Positions 43,192-52,702 of a stretch of 64,000 bases of DNA are shown here, piece after piece. Below the pieces are notes generated by a model. That model was not told where the DNA came from. It made no database searches and was given only the letters and a program-made list of their open reading frames with translations. Origin of the DNA: Alkalibacterium sp. MB6 (GTDB taxonomy: Bacteria; Bacillota; Bacilli; Lactobacillales; Carnobacteriaceae_A). The stretch lies in assembly GCF_009935905.1 (NCBI RefSeq), contig NZ_PREX01000004.1:49085-113084 (forward strand). The letters run 5' to 3'. Both the position numbers and the translations under genes were made by a program. Every line of letters starts with the position of its first letter. The stretch's first letter is position 1.

Positions 43192-44205
43192 TTAGTTTTC
43201 ATAACCATTGGGATTACTGTGTTGCCAATTCCAAGAATCGCGACACATGTCTTCTAAGCCGAGTTGCGCTTCCCAGCCTAATTGATTTTTAGCTTTCGAC
43301 ACATCAGCGTAACTTGACCCGATATCTCCTGGACGGCGGTCAACCAATTCATAGGGAACCTCTTTGCCGCTAGCTTCTTCAAAGGCTTTGACGACATCGA
43401 GTACGGAATAACCTTTTCCAGTTCCTAAGTTATACGCGTCAATGCCAGTCGTTGACAACACTTTTTCTAGAGCGCGGATGTGTCCTTTTGCCAAATCGAC
43501 AACATGAATATAATCACGTACTCCAGTCCCGTCATGTGTATCGTAGTCGGAACCGAAGACTGACAATTTCTCGCGTTTACCGACAGCGACTTGAGTGATA
43601 TAAGGCATCAAGTTATTTGGAATATCATTTGGATCTTCACCGATGCGTCCGGATTCGTGAGCACCAATCGGATTGAAGTAGCGCAGTAAAGCCGTACTCC
43701 AAGAATCATCAGCGACTTGTTGATCTTGTAAAAATTGTTCGATAAACATTTTCGTTGTGCCGTAAGGATTTGTTGTGGATAAAGGCATATCCTCAGTAAA
43801 TGGTGCTTCATTAGTCATACCATAAACGGTAGCACTTGAACTGAACACCATTTTCTTCACGTTATACTCGTTCATCAATTCCATTAAGACTAGTGTGCCA
43901 TTTAGATTGTTCTGGTAGTATTTGAGAGGTTTAGCAACAGACTCACCAACCGCTTTATAACCAGCGAAATGAATCACTGCTTCAAGATTGTGCTGCTCAA
44001 ACACCTGACCTAAAGCTTCTTTGTCATTAATATTTACCTCGTGGAAAGTGACCTCTTTTCCAGATAATTCCTTAATGCGTTTCAAGACTTCAGGTTTTGA
44101 ATTCGAGTAGTCGTCAACGATGACAACGTCAAAATTTTCATTTAATAATTCAATAACTGTGTGGCTTCCGATATAACCCGTACCACCTGTGACTAAAATA
44201 GCCAT
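43192..44205 (-). CDS. galE: UDP-glucose 4-epimerase
   Basis: The 337-residue enzyme interconverts UDP-glucose and UDP-galactose (or the N-acetyl forms). It shows the NAD loop VTGGTGYIGSHT, the catalytic Ser124 in SSSATVYG and the Tyr148-xxx-Lys152 pair in NPYGTTKMF. GVRDYIHVVDLAKGH and YNLGTGKGYSV are also typical. It is divergent from the polysaccharide locus that starts at 44.7 kb and probably supplies UDP-Gal or UDP-GalNAc to it. A GGAGCG site precedes the ATG. Confidence 0.96.
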   Translation of the reverse strand: MAILVTGGTGYIGSHTVIELLNENFDVVIVDDYSNSKPEVLKRIKELSGKEVTFHEVNINDKEALGQVFEQHNLEAVIHFAGYKAVGESVAKPLKYYQNNLNGTLVLMELMNEYNVKKMVFSSSATVYGMTNEAPFTEDMPLSTTNPYGTTKMFIEQFLQDQQVADDSWSTALLRYFNPIGAHESGRIGEDPNDIPNNLMPYITQVAVGKREKLSVFGSDYDTHDGTGVRDYIHVVDLAKGHIRALEKVLSTTGIDAYNLGTGKGYSVLDVVKAFEEASGKEVPYELVDRRPGDIGSSYADVSKAKNQLGWEAQLGLEDMCRDSWNWQHSNPNGYEN

Positions 44206-44334
44206 TTAATCGCTCCTTTAGACTTTCATTTAATAAAGGGGGAAATCCCTTTCGCTTCTGCTATTGTATCATATTAGAAGAAGTGAGGTGTGTGATTTTA
44301 GAATGCTCGTTCTTTTTTCTTGAAATATTATCAA

Positions 44335-44480
44335 TTCTACGAAGTCATACTTGATTCATTTTTCTTATCGTAGAAATCTGACTGAATTGTACGATAGAAA
44401 TGAAGATTTCTTATCTTAATCGTGTAATTAATACTTAATTCTACGACGAAGCTGTCAATTTTTATCTAACTTCGTAGAAT
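44335..44480. repeat. 52-bp repeat array B3
   Basis: Units begin at 44335 (TTCTACGAAGTCA), 44387 (TTGTACGATAGAA) and 44439 (TTCTACGACGAAG), exactly 52 bp apart. The third ends with CTTCGTAGAA as inverted partner. Sequence identity between units is modest, but the period matches arrays B1 and B2. It occupies the middle of the 459-base gap between galE and the first glycosyltransferase; the remainder holds a promoter. Confidence 0.7.
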
Positions 44481-44568
44481 TCCTTAAAAGAGAATATAAA
44501 ACCTAAACTTTTTGTCCACTGGTATGTCATGATTATCTTTCATCTTTGTAAAGAATTCATGAAAACTC

Positions 44569-44596
44569 TATTTTCCGCTAGTCGCTATGGTATAAT
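44569..44596 (+). promoter_or_regulatory. Promoter of the polysaccharide locus
   Basis: A perfect TATAAT (44591-44596) lies 68 bases before the first glycosyltransferase start. The -35 (TATTTT at 44569) is poor. Confidence 0.5.
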
Positions 44597-44664
44597 GTCT
44601 GAGGAATTAGCCAGGTCTAAAAATCTAGCCTATAAATGGAAAGCAAACAAAGAGGGGATTCACT

Positions 44665-45714
44665 ATGTATCACGTATCGATTATTATGCCGGTATATAAC
44701 GTCAGCGAGCATTTGCCTCGAGCAATTGAGTCTGCTTTAAATCAAAAAGAGGTTTCGTTAGAATTGATTTTAGTCAACGATGGATCAACCGATCAGTCGG
44801 GAGAGATATGTGATGCTTATGCAAAAGAAGAGCCACTATTAATTAAAGTCATTCACCAGGAAAACCAAGGCTCAGGGCCAGCAAGACAGGCCGGATTGAA
44901 GGAAGCTTCTGGTGAGTATATTTACTTTGCTGATCCAGACGATTATTTTGACCATACGCTACTTAAAGACAATATCAAACACGCTAAAAAGCGAGACGCT
45001 GAAGTCGTCATGTTTGGTTTCAAACAAGAGGATTCGAATGGGGACAATCAACAAATAAACTTACCCAATCTTCCTCAGCTAGAGTCTCGAGAAGATTTCC
45101 GAATGCATTTTAGAAACGTATATCACTTTTATCCATATGCCTTATGGAACAAACTCTATAAAAAAGACTTTTTAATGAAGAATGGTATTATATTCGGTAA
45201 TCAGAAACAAGGACAAGACGCTCTTTTTAACATAGAGGTGTATAAACACTTGTCCAGTGTCGCAGTAAACAGGCATGCTTACTATCACTATGTTACACAT
45301 GAAGGGTCTGCCATTAACCGATACAGACAGGATAGAATGGATATGGAGCTGAACATCGCTCGATCATTCCAAAAAATGATTAAGTCATGGGGAGAGACCG
45401 ATACCTTTACCGATTTAATTGCGGAAGAGTATTTCAACGTCTTATACCAAGAAACAGTGAATCTTGTTCATCCTGCTTGCCCACTGTCGACAAAAGAAAA
45501 GGCCGAACGCTTGGCTTATTTATGGGAAACTCAAGCAAAAGTATGGGTACTTGAGCACAAAAAAGAGGAAAACAACCCATTTAGAAAAGCATTATTAAAT
45601 GCATACAAAGGTAATGATTTTAGACGTGCATTGTTTTTAATGTCTAATCGTATCAAAGTAGCCAAGCAGTACTCAAAAACCTTCAATTCTTTTAGAAACT
45701 TTTTCAAAAATTAA
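44665..45714 (+). CDS. Family 2 glycosyltransferase
   Basis: The 349-residue protein has a GT-A domain at the N-terminus: VSIIMPVYNVSEHLPRAIES, LILVNDGSTDQSGEICDAY and the acidic YFADPDDYFD metal site. The C-terminal 120 residues are helical. No membrane segment is seen, so it probably adds one sugar to the lipid-linked repeat unit at the inner face. It is the first gene of the polysaccharide operon, behind a GAGGGG site. Donor and acceptor cannot be predicted. Confidence 0.92.
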   Translation: MYHVSIIMPVYNVSEHLPRAIESALNQKEVSLELILVNDGSTDQSGEICDAYAKEEPLLIKVIHQENQGSGPARQAGLKEASGEYIYFADPDDYFDHTLLKDNIKHAKKRDAEVVMFGFKQEDSNGDNQQINLPNLPQLESREDFRMHFRNVYHFYPYALWNKLYKKDFLMKNGIIFGNQKQGQDALFNIEVYKHLSSVAVNRHAYYHYVTHEGSAINRYRQDRMDMELNIARSFQKMIKSWGETDTFTDLIAEEYFNVLYQETVNLVHPACPLSTKEKAERLAYLWETQAKVWVLEHKKEENNPFRKALLNAYKGNDFRRALFLMSNRIKVAKQYSKTFNSFRNFFKN

Positions 45715-45747
45715 CTCTGTAAAACAGAAACAAGGAGCATACGCACG

Positions 45748-47175
45748 ATGATGGATCAATTTAAAAAAGGCATACTGTATACGGCACTTGGAAAGTATTC
45801 CATAGTGGTTGTTCAACTCCTTGTCCAAGCCTTTTTAAGACGATTACTGGCTCCTAACGAGTACGGGATAGTATCAGCCGTCAATATTTTTCTAGTTTTT
45901 TTCCAGCTATTAGCTGACTTTGGAATAGGACCAGCTATTATTCAGAACAAAGATTTAAGCAAAAAAGAAGTGAATTCAATATTCTCTTTCAGCCTATACG
46001 TAGCGATTGGTTTGAGCATACTCTTTGTCTTCTTAGGTTACCCAATGAGTTTATTCTACGGTAACCCAGTATTCATTCCAATCAGTATGATATTAGCAAT
46101 TGCCGTCTTCTTTTACGGCATACTAGTCGTGCCACAGTCGATACTACTTAGAGAGAAAAACTTCAAACTGGTTAACTTAACGACGGTATCGGGTGCAATC
46201 GTTTCAGGCATCGTATCGATTACCTTAGCACTATTGGGCTTCAGTTATTATGCCATTATTATAGGAAATACTGCCAAAGCCTTTACGCTTTTCATCGTAT
46301 TTTATAGTCAAACACATGTTAAAATTGGATGGAAGTTTAGTTGGGCGCCGCTCAAAAAAATATTCGCCTTTTCACGCAACCAGTTCTTATTTAATTTTAT
46401 CAATTATTTCTCTAGAAACTTAGATAGTTTATTAATAGGACGATACTTCTCGGCTAGTGCATTGGCTTATTATGACAGTGCCTACCAAGTGTCTCTTTAT
46501 CCGAACCAAATACTAACTAGTTTAGTGACTTCAGTGATTCATCCGATTTTATCAGATTATGAGGATGAAAAAGAACGAATTAAACGGGTTTACTTAAGAA
46601 TTTCGAACTTACTTGCCACGATAGGACTACCCTTATCCGTTTTCTTATTCTTCTCTGCACAGGATGTCTTGTTTTTCCTATTTGGGACACAGTGGGGAAA
46701 TAGTGTACCAGTCTTCCAGATTTTAGCTTTATCCGTTTGGATTCAAATGATTTTATCCAGTACAGGTGGTATTTTCCAGTCAGGCAATAGAACAGATCTC
46801 TTATTATTGTCTGGGATTCTTTCTACAGTCTTTAATGTCATAGGCATTGTTGTTGGGGTTTTGTTTGGACAAATCGAATACGTGGCTCTCTTTTTAATCC
46901 TCGCCTTCAGTCTAAACTTTATCCAAGCCAATATATTGCTGATGAAAGTCATGTTTAAATCTACATTATTAGAGTTCTTTAGCGTATTAAAAAAACCATT
47001 TATTCTGGCCATTATGCAAGCAATTGCTTTCTACTTTTTACCAGAACTCAACTTCTCTATTTTCGTCAACTTGCTCATTAAAGGGAGCTTATTCCTATTC
47101 GTTTGGATAGTCGGTCTACTCATGACTGGTGAAGTAAAACGACTAGTAACTGAAGTGAAACAAGCCAGAGGATAA
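45748..47175 (+). CDS. Wzx-type polysaccharide flippase (MOP superfamily)
   Basis: The 475-residue protein has about 12-14 membrane helices and the polysaccharide-synthesis pattern: LRRLLAPNEYGIVSAVNIFL near the start, GFSYYAIIIGNTAKAFTLFI and FSRNQFLFNFINYFSRNLDS, where the paired Arg/Asn residues of Wzx line the channel. It should flip lipid-linked repeat units to the outer face for polymerisation by Wzy. An AAGGAG site lies ten bases before the ATG. It sits between two GT2 genes. Confidence 0.92.
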   Translation: MMDQFKKGILYTALGKYSIVVVQLLVQAFLRRLLAPNEYGIVSAVNIFLVFFQLLADFGIGPAIIQNKDLSKKEVNSIFSFSLYVAIGLSILFVFLGYPMSLFYGNPVFIPISMILAIAVFFYGILVVPQSILLREKNFKLVNLTTVSGAIVSGIVSITLALLGFSYYAIIIGNTAKAFTLFIVFYSQTHVKIGWKFSWAPLKKIFAFSRNQFLFNFINYFSRNLDSLLIGRYFSASALAYYDSAYQVSLYPNQILTSLVTSVIHPILSDYEDEKERIKRVYLRISNLLATIGLPLSVFLFFSAQDVLFFLFGTQWGNSVPVFQILALSVWIQMILSSTGGIFQSGNRTDLLLLSGILSTVFNVIGIVVGVLFGQIEYVALFLILAFSLNFIQANILLMKVMFKSTLLEFFSVLKKPFILAIMQAIAFYFLPELNFSIFVNLLIKGSLFLFVWIVGLLMTGEVKRLVTEVKQARG

Positions 47176-47192
47176 AGGAAAGGAATCATGAA

Positions 47193-48113
47193 ATGAACCA
47201 GCCGTTAGTTAGTATCATTGTTCCGGCATACAATGTCGAACGCTATATAGAAGAGTGCATCGACTCCTTACTGAACCAAACGTATAAAAATATTGAAATC
47301 ATTGTTTTAGATGACGCCTCAACGGATGCGACGCTTTATTTATTGAAACAATATGAAGGTCGCATTCAAATTATCGAAAACGAACTTAACCAAGGGCAGG
47401 GAGCAAGACGTAATCAAGGTATGAAGCTTGCTAAAGGCGAGTACATCTATTTTATAGACTCTGATGACTGGATTGAAATGAATACCATCGAAGAGTTAGT
47501 CGAACAAGCGGTGAAAACCGATGCTGATTTAGTTCGCTTCAACGGCAAATCCTTCTCTGAAGGAGAAGTCACTCTAGAAAGAGAAGGCCAATACAATTTC
47601 TCCCATCAACTCGAGCATCAAAAAGTCTACAGGGGAGACGATTTACTCGAAAAAAACAGAAGAAGCTTCTCAGCATCTCCTTGTTTATACCTGATTAAAA
47701 AATCGGTCATCGACCAACACAACCTATACTTTTTAGAAGGCGTCCTTCATGAAGATGAGTATTTTACGACCAGACTCTTTTACGCCATAGAATCGATGAC
47801 CTACATAAATAAAGCTTATTACAATCGTCGCTACCGAGTGGCTTCTACAATGACTGAGCAGTCTAATTTACACAAATTAAAATCATTTGAGTCTTATTTG
47901 AAAATATTTAAAGCACTTGAAAAGGACTACCAACGACCTGAGCTTAAACCAGCTCAAAAGCAGTTTATCAAACGTCAACTATTGTCTGTCTATAACGGCT
48001 TACAACAAGCGGATATTCACCCAGAAAACAAACGGAAATTAAAAGAATTAAAATCAGTCACGTTTAAGGATAAAGTCTTTTTAGTATTGGCAAAGATAAA
48101 ACAAAGAATGTAA
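47193..48113 (+). CDS. Family 2 glycosyltransferase
   Basis: The 306-residue GT-A enzyme begins PLVSIIVPAYNVERYIEECI and has IVLDDASTDATLYLLKQY and the metal site YFIDSDDWIEM. It follows wzx after 17 bases with a GGAAAGG site. A hairpin downstream separates it from the opposite-strand LtaS-type gene, which ends this first polysaccharide transcript. Substrates unknown. Confidence 0.92.
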   Translation: MNQPLVSIIVPAYNVERYIEECIDSLLNQTYKNIEIIVLDDASTDATLYLLKQYEGRIQIIENELNQGQGARRNQGMKLAKGEYIYFIDSDDWIEMNTIEELVEQAVKTDADLVRFNGKSFSEGEVTLEREGQYNFSHQLEHQKVYRGDDLLEKNRRSFSASPCLYLIKKSVIDQHNLYFLEGVLHEDEYFTTRLFYAIESMTYINKAYYNRRYRVASTMTEQSNLHKLKSFESYLKIFKALEKDYQRPELKPAQKQFIKRQLLSVYNGLQQADIHPENKRKLKELKSVTFKDKVFLVLAKIKQRM

Positions 48114-48117
48114 ATGA

Positions 48118-48182
48118 AAAAAAGACCCCTATATAAATAAGCTATCTTAAGCACTGATAAGTCTTATCTATATAGGGGTATA
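48118..48182. terminator. Bidirectional terminator
   Basis: CCCCTATATA and TATATAGGGG form an outer stem, with an inner AAGCTATCTTAAG / CTTATC imperfect pairing. T-rich on the minus side, it ends the LtaS-type gene and probably the GT2 transcript too. Confidence 0.8.
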
Positions 48183-48187
48183 GTTGT

Positions 48188-50053
48188 TTAATTAGTGTGT
48201 AAGTCGTAAAAACCAATATCGTGTGAATAGTTTGATCCAGCAAATAAGTCATACTGAATCAAAGTAAACTCATTTAGTAAGCGAATCGTTTCGACTTGTA
48301 ATTCGTGTCTTGAAGAAACAGGACCATCAATGCCTTCTTCTAAATATAATCCACCATAGATACCTGGCAGCACTGCTTCAAGCTCCATTAACATCGCTTC
48401 AAAAGGTGATACCATCATATCTAAAGCTTCTAGAATGTAATTAATAAAGTAGATGGGGCTGATTGTTCCGATATCTCCTGACAACTCTCTTTTATTTGAA
48501 TAAAAGAAAAGAGGGGTTTCTCTCATTGTCAGTCTAGAGTTTTGGCTAATAGTATCATCGGAATAAATACCTGGTTGATGATCTCCCCAAAAGACAATAA
48601 AGATTTCTTCATCATGCTGATCCACTTCTTCTATGAGCGCTTCTAAAGATTGGTCACTATGGTATAAATCTTGTAAGTAGCCATTGCCTTCAGCATCTTC
48701 TGTGGCACCAGAGGTTTCAAATAACGGGTCATCATACTTATGACCGTATGCCATATGGTTTTGCATCGTAACTAGGTGAATGAAATCGAGGTTATCAGTC
48801 TCATTTAACCGTTGGATCATTTCTTTGTAGGCTGAATCATCAGAAATATAATCACTGTTGCCGATTTTTTCATTAAAAGTCATGTGTTCGTCATAAATAA
48901 AATCGTTGAAACCAAGGTTATCGTAAACAGTCGTTCGTTTGTAGAGCCTTGCATTGTAAGGGTGAATAGCCGTAGCGGTCATTCCTTGATCATTGGCTTT
49001 TTTAGCAAGGGAAGGAACATCATTTAGTTCATCTGCTGCTTCCACATAAGGTGAGTAAATTCGAGAAGCCAGAGGCTCTAAAGATAGACTCGTCAAGGCT
49101 TCGAATTCGCTGTTTGCTGTTCCGCCACCAATGTTTTGGGCAAAAGCTTGGCCACTTAATGTCGATTCCATTAAAGAACGAGTGTAAGGAATAGGGTCTT
49201 GATTGAATGAAAAACCTTCAATCGTTGATGGATCCGCGAACGATTCATTCATAATAAATAGAATATTAGCAGGGCTCTCTGACAATAGTCGATCCCTATT
49301 AATCTCATTTGCTAGTTCAGTATATTTTTCGTGAATCTCCTCAATGGTATGACGAGAATACTCAGTTGGTTTTTCCATTACCTCAGTCCCTAAGTTAAAT
49401 AAGAAACCAGCTACAAAACCATTACGTGCGTAGTTAAGGTCTTGATCATAGGTGACAAAGTCTGTGTATTGGTTATATACCTGTCTAAGGGGATTGCCAG
49501 GGTAATTAAAGCGATAGATGTTAGCAATTAATGCAAGAGATAAGACAAACAGAGGAAAGCGCCACATAAACTGAAAACGTTTGGTTAATGAACCCTTAGC
49601 TCTCAAAGAAAAGTTCTTGTAGACTAAAACGATAAGAAAGAGGATAGCTGATAAGCCACCAAGAATGAAGATTATTTCTCGCATGCTAATCATTTCGACC
49701 AAAAAAGGCAATTCCGAAATCATGGATAATTCACTAGGAAATAATGGCTCATTACGGTACTGATACTTTAAATAAGCAGTAGACCCTAAAATTAAAGAGA
49801 AAACAGTGAGAAACGAACCACTTAAGACGGCACTGCCGATTAGAGAGGCAAGAAAAAGAAAAAGGCTGAAGAAAACCAAACAACTTAATATAAATACTTC
49901 GGTACGAATATTGAAGATGAAATTATGAACATTCTCTAAATTAAAGCCCATATAAAAATATTGAACGACAAAACTAGCAAGAATAGAAGAGACTAATCCA
50001 ATGAGTAAAAAACAGCTTAAGAGAATGAGGTTTCTTTTTGTAAATAGTTGCAA
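48188..50053 (-). CDS. LtaS-family sulfatase/phosphoglycerol transferase
   Basis: The 621-residue protein has five N-terminal membrane helices (to about residue 185) and an outer sulfatase-type domain. Metal and catalytic residues are visible: Glu270 in FIMNESFADP, the nucleophile Thr312 in GGGTANSEFEALTS, and Asp491/His492 in FWGDHQPG. LtaS enzymes move glycerol phosphate from phosphatidylglycerol to lipoteichoic acid or other glycans. The start is TTG at 50053 behind AGGAGG. It lies inside the polysaccharide locus on the other strand, so it may decorate the polymer made here. That is inference; it may equally make LTA. Confidence 0.9.
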   Translation of the reverse strand: MQLFTKRNLILLSCFLLIGLVSSILASFVVQYFYMGFNLENVHNFIFNIRTEVFILSCLVFFSLFLFLASLIGSAVLSGSFLTVFSLILGSTAYLKYQYRNEPLFPSELSMISELPFLVEMISMREIIFILGGLSAILFLIVLVYKNFSLRAKGSLTKRFQFMWRFPLFVLSLALIANIYRFNYPGNPLRQVYNQYTDFVTYDQDLNYARNGFVAGFLFNLGTEVMEKPTEYSRHTIEEIHEKYTELANEINRDRLLSESPANILFIMNESFADPSTIEGFSFNQDPIPYTRSLMESTLSGQAFAQNIGGGTANSEFEALTSLSLEPLASRIYSPYVEAADELNDVPSLAKKANDQGMTATAIHPYNARLYKRTTVYDNLGFNDFIYDEHMTFNEKIGNSDYISDDSAYKEMIQRLNETDNLDFIHLVTMQNHMAYGHKYDDPLFETSGATEDAEGNGYLQDLYHSDQSLEALIEEVDQHDEEIFIVFWGDHQPGIYSDDTISQNSRLTMRETPLFFYSNKRELSGDIGTISPIYFINYILEALDMMVSPFEAMLMELEAVLPGIYGGLYLEEGIDGPVSSRHELQVETIRLLNEFTLIQYDLFAGSNYSHDIGFYDLHTN

Positions 50054-50364
50054 TGTATAATAGTCCTCCTTTATTACTTAAAATCGAGTGTAATGCAAAT
50101 ATCTCGAATTGTAAATATCTCGTAAAAAGAAAGTGCAATCTTTTACAAAGTTTTCAAATTTCAGTCATAAACTATTATAGTTGTTGTGACAAATAATAGG
50201 AAGAACAGAAAAGAAAGACATCCGCCAATGGATGAAGGCGTAGTTATCAAGGGAAATACAAGAAGATAGGTTGATGATGAGGTCATTTATGGTAAAATGA
50301 TGCGTGAATATCAGAAGCCTACGAACTATAACTATTATCTCAATCGGATTAGGAGTAATACCAA
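50054..50364. other. Divergent intergenic region between the LtaS-type gene and mnaA
   Basis: This AT-rich 311-base gap holds promoters for both directions. For the plus strand, TTGATG (50271-50276), a 16-base spacer and TAAAAT (50293-50298) lie about 67 bases before the GTG start of mnaA. Upstream of the minus-strand LtaS-type start a repeated AATATCTCG motif (about 50097-50127) appears twice. No repeat array was seen. Confidence 0.5.
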
Positions 50365-51483
50365 GTGAAAAAGAAAAAGATTGCAGTTGTATTTGGAACA
50401 AGACCTGAAGCCATAAAAATGGCTCCTGTTATTTTGGAACTCAACAAACATCAAGATATATTTGAAACGAAAGTCATTGTCACTGCTCAGCACAGAGAAA
50501 TGTTGGATCAAGTATTAAGTGTCTTTTCAATCACCCCAGATTGGGATTTAAATGTTATGAAGGAAAACCAGTCACTATCTGACATCACAACCACTGTGCT
50601 AAAAGGAATTGAGCGTGTATTTATTCAAGAACATTTCGACCTTGTTCTTGTTCATGGGGATACAACGACTAGTTTTGCCGCTGCCTTAGCAGCATACTAT
50701 CATCAAATACCCGTTGCTCATGTTGAAGCGGGCTTAAGAACGTATGATACCTATAACCCTTTCCCAGAAGAAGCGAACCGACAATTAATAGATGCAATAA
50801 CTGATCTTTTCTTCGTACCGACTGTAGCAACTAAGGAAAACTTGCTAAATGAAAATAAAAACAGTCAATCTATTATTGTCACTGGAAATACTGTGATAGA
50901 TGCTATCAAGTATACGAAAGAACTAACTAAACAACACCCCATACTAGACAAGATGAATCGCAAATCTGAACAAAAGTGGCTCCTGTTAACGATGCACCGA
51001 AGAGAGAATTATGGTAAACCCATGAGTCAAGTATTCGAAGCGGTTATAGATTTGGTAGAAGAATACCCCGAAATAGAAGTGCTCATGCCGGTGCACCTTA
51101 GCCCGATTGTTCAGTCAGTGGTTAAGGAAGTTTTAGGTGACCATGATCGTATCCATTTAATTGCGCCTCTAGAGGTCGATATCTTTCATCGTGTAATCAA
51201 TAAATCCACACTTGTATTAACTGATTCCGGAGGGCTTCAAGAGGAAGCTCCTGCTTTGAACGTACCGGTTCTGGTCTTGCGTGAGAAAACAGAAAGACCA
51301 GAAGGGCTAGAAGCGGGAACACTGAAGTTAACAGGAACAGACAAACAAAGCGTATATGAAAATGTAAAAGAGTTATTAAACAACACGGAACTTTATGATA
51401 AAATGGCTCAGGCTTTGAATCCGTATGGAGATGGAACGGCTAGCATAAAAATTGTTGAGGCGATGAAAGCGTACTTCAACTGA
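50365..51483 (+). CDS. mnaA: UDP-N-acetylglucosamine 2-epimerase
   Basis: The 372-residue enzyme makes UDP-ManNAc from UDP-GlcNAc. Marks include VVFGTRPEAIKMAPVI, the nucleotide-binding VHGDTTTSFAAALAAYY, HVEAGLRTYDTYNPFPEE, LTMHRRENYG and TDSGGLQEEAPALNVPVLVLR. GTG 50365 is the start, nine bases after AGGAG. ManNAc made here is used for the teichoic-acid linkage unit or a ManNAc-containing surface polymer. It heads the second polysaccharide transcript. Confidence 0.96.
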   Translation: MKKKKIAVVFGTRPEAIKMAPVILELNKHQDIFETKVIVTAQHREMLDQVLSVFSITPDWDLNVMKENQSLSDITTTVLKGIERVFIQEHFDLVLVHGDTTTSFAAALAAYYHQIPVAHVEAGLRTYDTYNPFPEEANRQLIDAITDLFFVPTVATKENLLNENKNSQSIIVTGNTVIDAIKYTKELTKQHPILDKMNRKSEQKWLLLTMHRRENYGKPMSQVFEAVIDLVEEYPEIEVLMPVHLSPIVQSVVKEVLGDHDRIHLIAPLEVDIFHRVINKSTLVLTDSGGLQEEAPALNVPVLVLREKTERPEGLEAGTLKLTGTDKQSVYENVKELLNNTELYDKMAQALNPYGDGTASIKIVEAMKAYFN

Positions 51484-51500
51484 AAGAAGGTAGGACATTA

Positions 51501-52673
51501 GTGGAAATAAAAATGAGAGAAGTAAGGGCGTATAATGTTTCACCAATGTTTTGGTCTTCAATTATTATGTCGCTAATTGCATTAGCCTTTGTTCTGAGTG
51601 ACTGGTTAATACTTTATTCTTCCTTTGGGGATTTTATATTAGCCTTGGCCGTTCTTATTCTTTTTTTAGTGGGAAGACTTGAAATAGACAAACAACAAAT
51701 GAACGGACTATTAACAGTCTTTGGTTTATTACTCTTAACTATTATATTATCGTATCTTTTTAACGATTATTGGGTGAATCCGCAACGTATTGTTGTGTCG
51801 TCCATCAAGTTTATGTTCTATATCATTTCACTCGTTGTTTTTTACAATTTTTTAAATCACAATAAATCATTAAATCAATTCTTGAGAATTAACAACCGTT
51901 TCGCAATGGTAGTCATTCTGCTTGGGGTACTCATCACTATAGGCATCTATTTAGATAATCGAGATTTAGCAACGTTCTTATGGCGCTTTACTAGAGATGA
52001 TTACAGAAGCTTTTACTTTGCGGGGAATGCAGCGATTGTTCGGACGAGAAGTATATTCTCTGAACCGGCTCATTTGGGTTATTACTTAAATACACTTTAT
52101 TTTGCCAATCTCTTTTCAAAACGAAAAAGTAATAAATTGGTCTTAAGTATAATGGCCTTAGGTATTTTATTAACGTTTAGTTATAGTATGATTCTCATCT
52201 TTTTCCTAACAAATACAGTCGCCTTTGTTTATAATATAATTAAAGGTGACTGGAAGTGGTCTAAATGGTATAGCTTACTATTAATACCTTTAGTCATCCT
52301 TTTTTACTTTTTATGGGATATGATTAACGAAACGATTATTCAACGAACATTAAATATCCTGAATGGAACAGATACATCGGCTTATAATCGACTGGTTGAG
52401 AGCTGGATATATGTAGAAAGAGAGAGACTTCTCTTTGGAAACGGGATTGGGCATACACCACCTGTGACTAATATCTATGCCTATGCCTTAAGTGATTTTG
52501 GATTGATAGGATTGATTCCATATATCGGCCTATCCATATATCTTCTTATTTTGAATCTACCTGCTTTTATTCTTTTTGTAACAATGAATGTAGCTAAAGG
52601 CGGTTATTTAAACCCAGCGTTTTGGTTGTTTTTACTTATGATTTTCCTATACGGATTTAACAAGGAAAATTAG
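51501..52673 (+). CDS. Wzy-like polysaccharide polymerase (first copy)
   Basis: The 390-residue protein has about ten to eleven membrane helices and one larger outer loop containing RTRSIFSEPAHLGYYL, a pattern seen in O-antigen polymerase and ligase-like proteins. GTG 51501 is preceded by AAGGTAGG; an ATG 12 bases later is an alternative. It is likely the polymerase that joins repeat units on the outer face. A second, different polymerase-like gene is at 57970. Wzy proteins are diverse, so the call rests on topology, motif and context. Confidence 0.78.
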   Translation: MEIKMREVRAYNVSPMFWSSIIMSLIALAFVLSDWLILYSSFGDFILALAVLILFLVGRLEIDKQQMNGLLTVFGLLLLTIILSYLFNDYWVNPQRIVVSSIKFMFYIISLVVFYNFLNHNKSLNQFLRINNRFAMVVILLGVLITIGIYLDNRDLATFLWRFTRDDYRSFYFAGNAAIVRTRSIFSEPAHLGYYLNTLYFANLFSKRKSNKLVLSIMALGILLTFSYSMILIFFLTNTVAFVYNIIKGDWKWSKWYSLLLIPLVILFYFLWDMINETIIQRTLNILNGTDTSAYNRLVESWIYVERERLLFGNGIGHTPPVTNIYAYALSDFGLIGLIPYIGLSIYLLILNLPAFILFVTMNVAKGGYLNPAFWLFLLMIFLYGFNKEN

Positions 52674-52702
52674 GATAGTATAGATTGGAAGGAATTTTTA
52701 TT

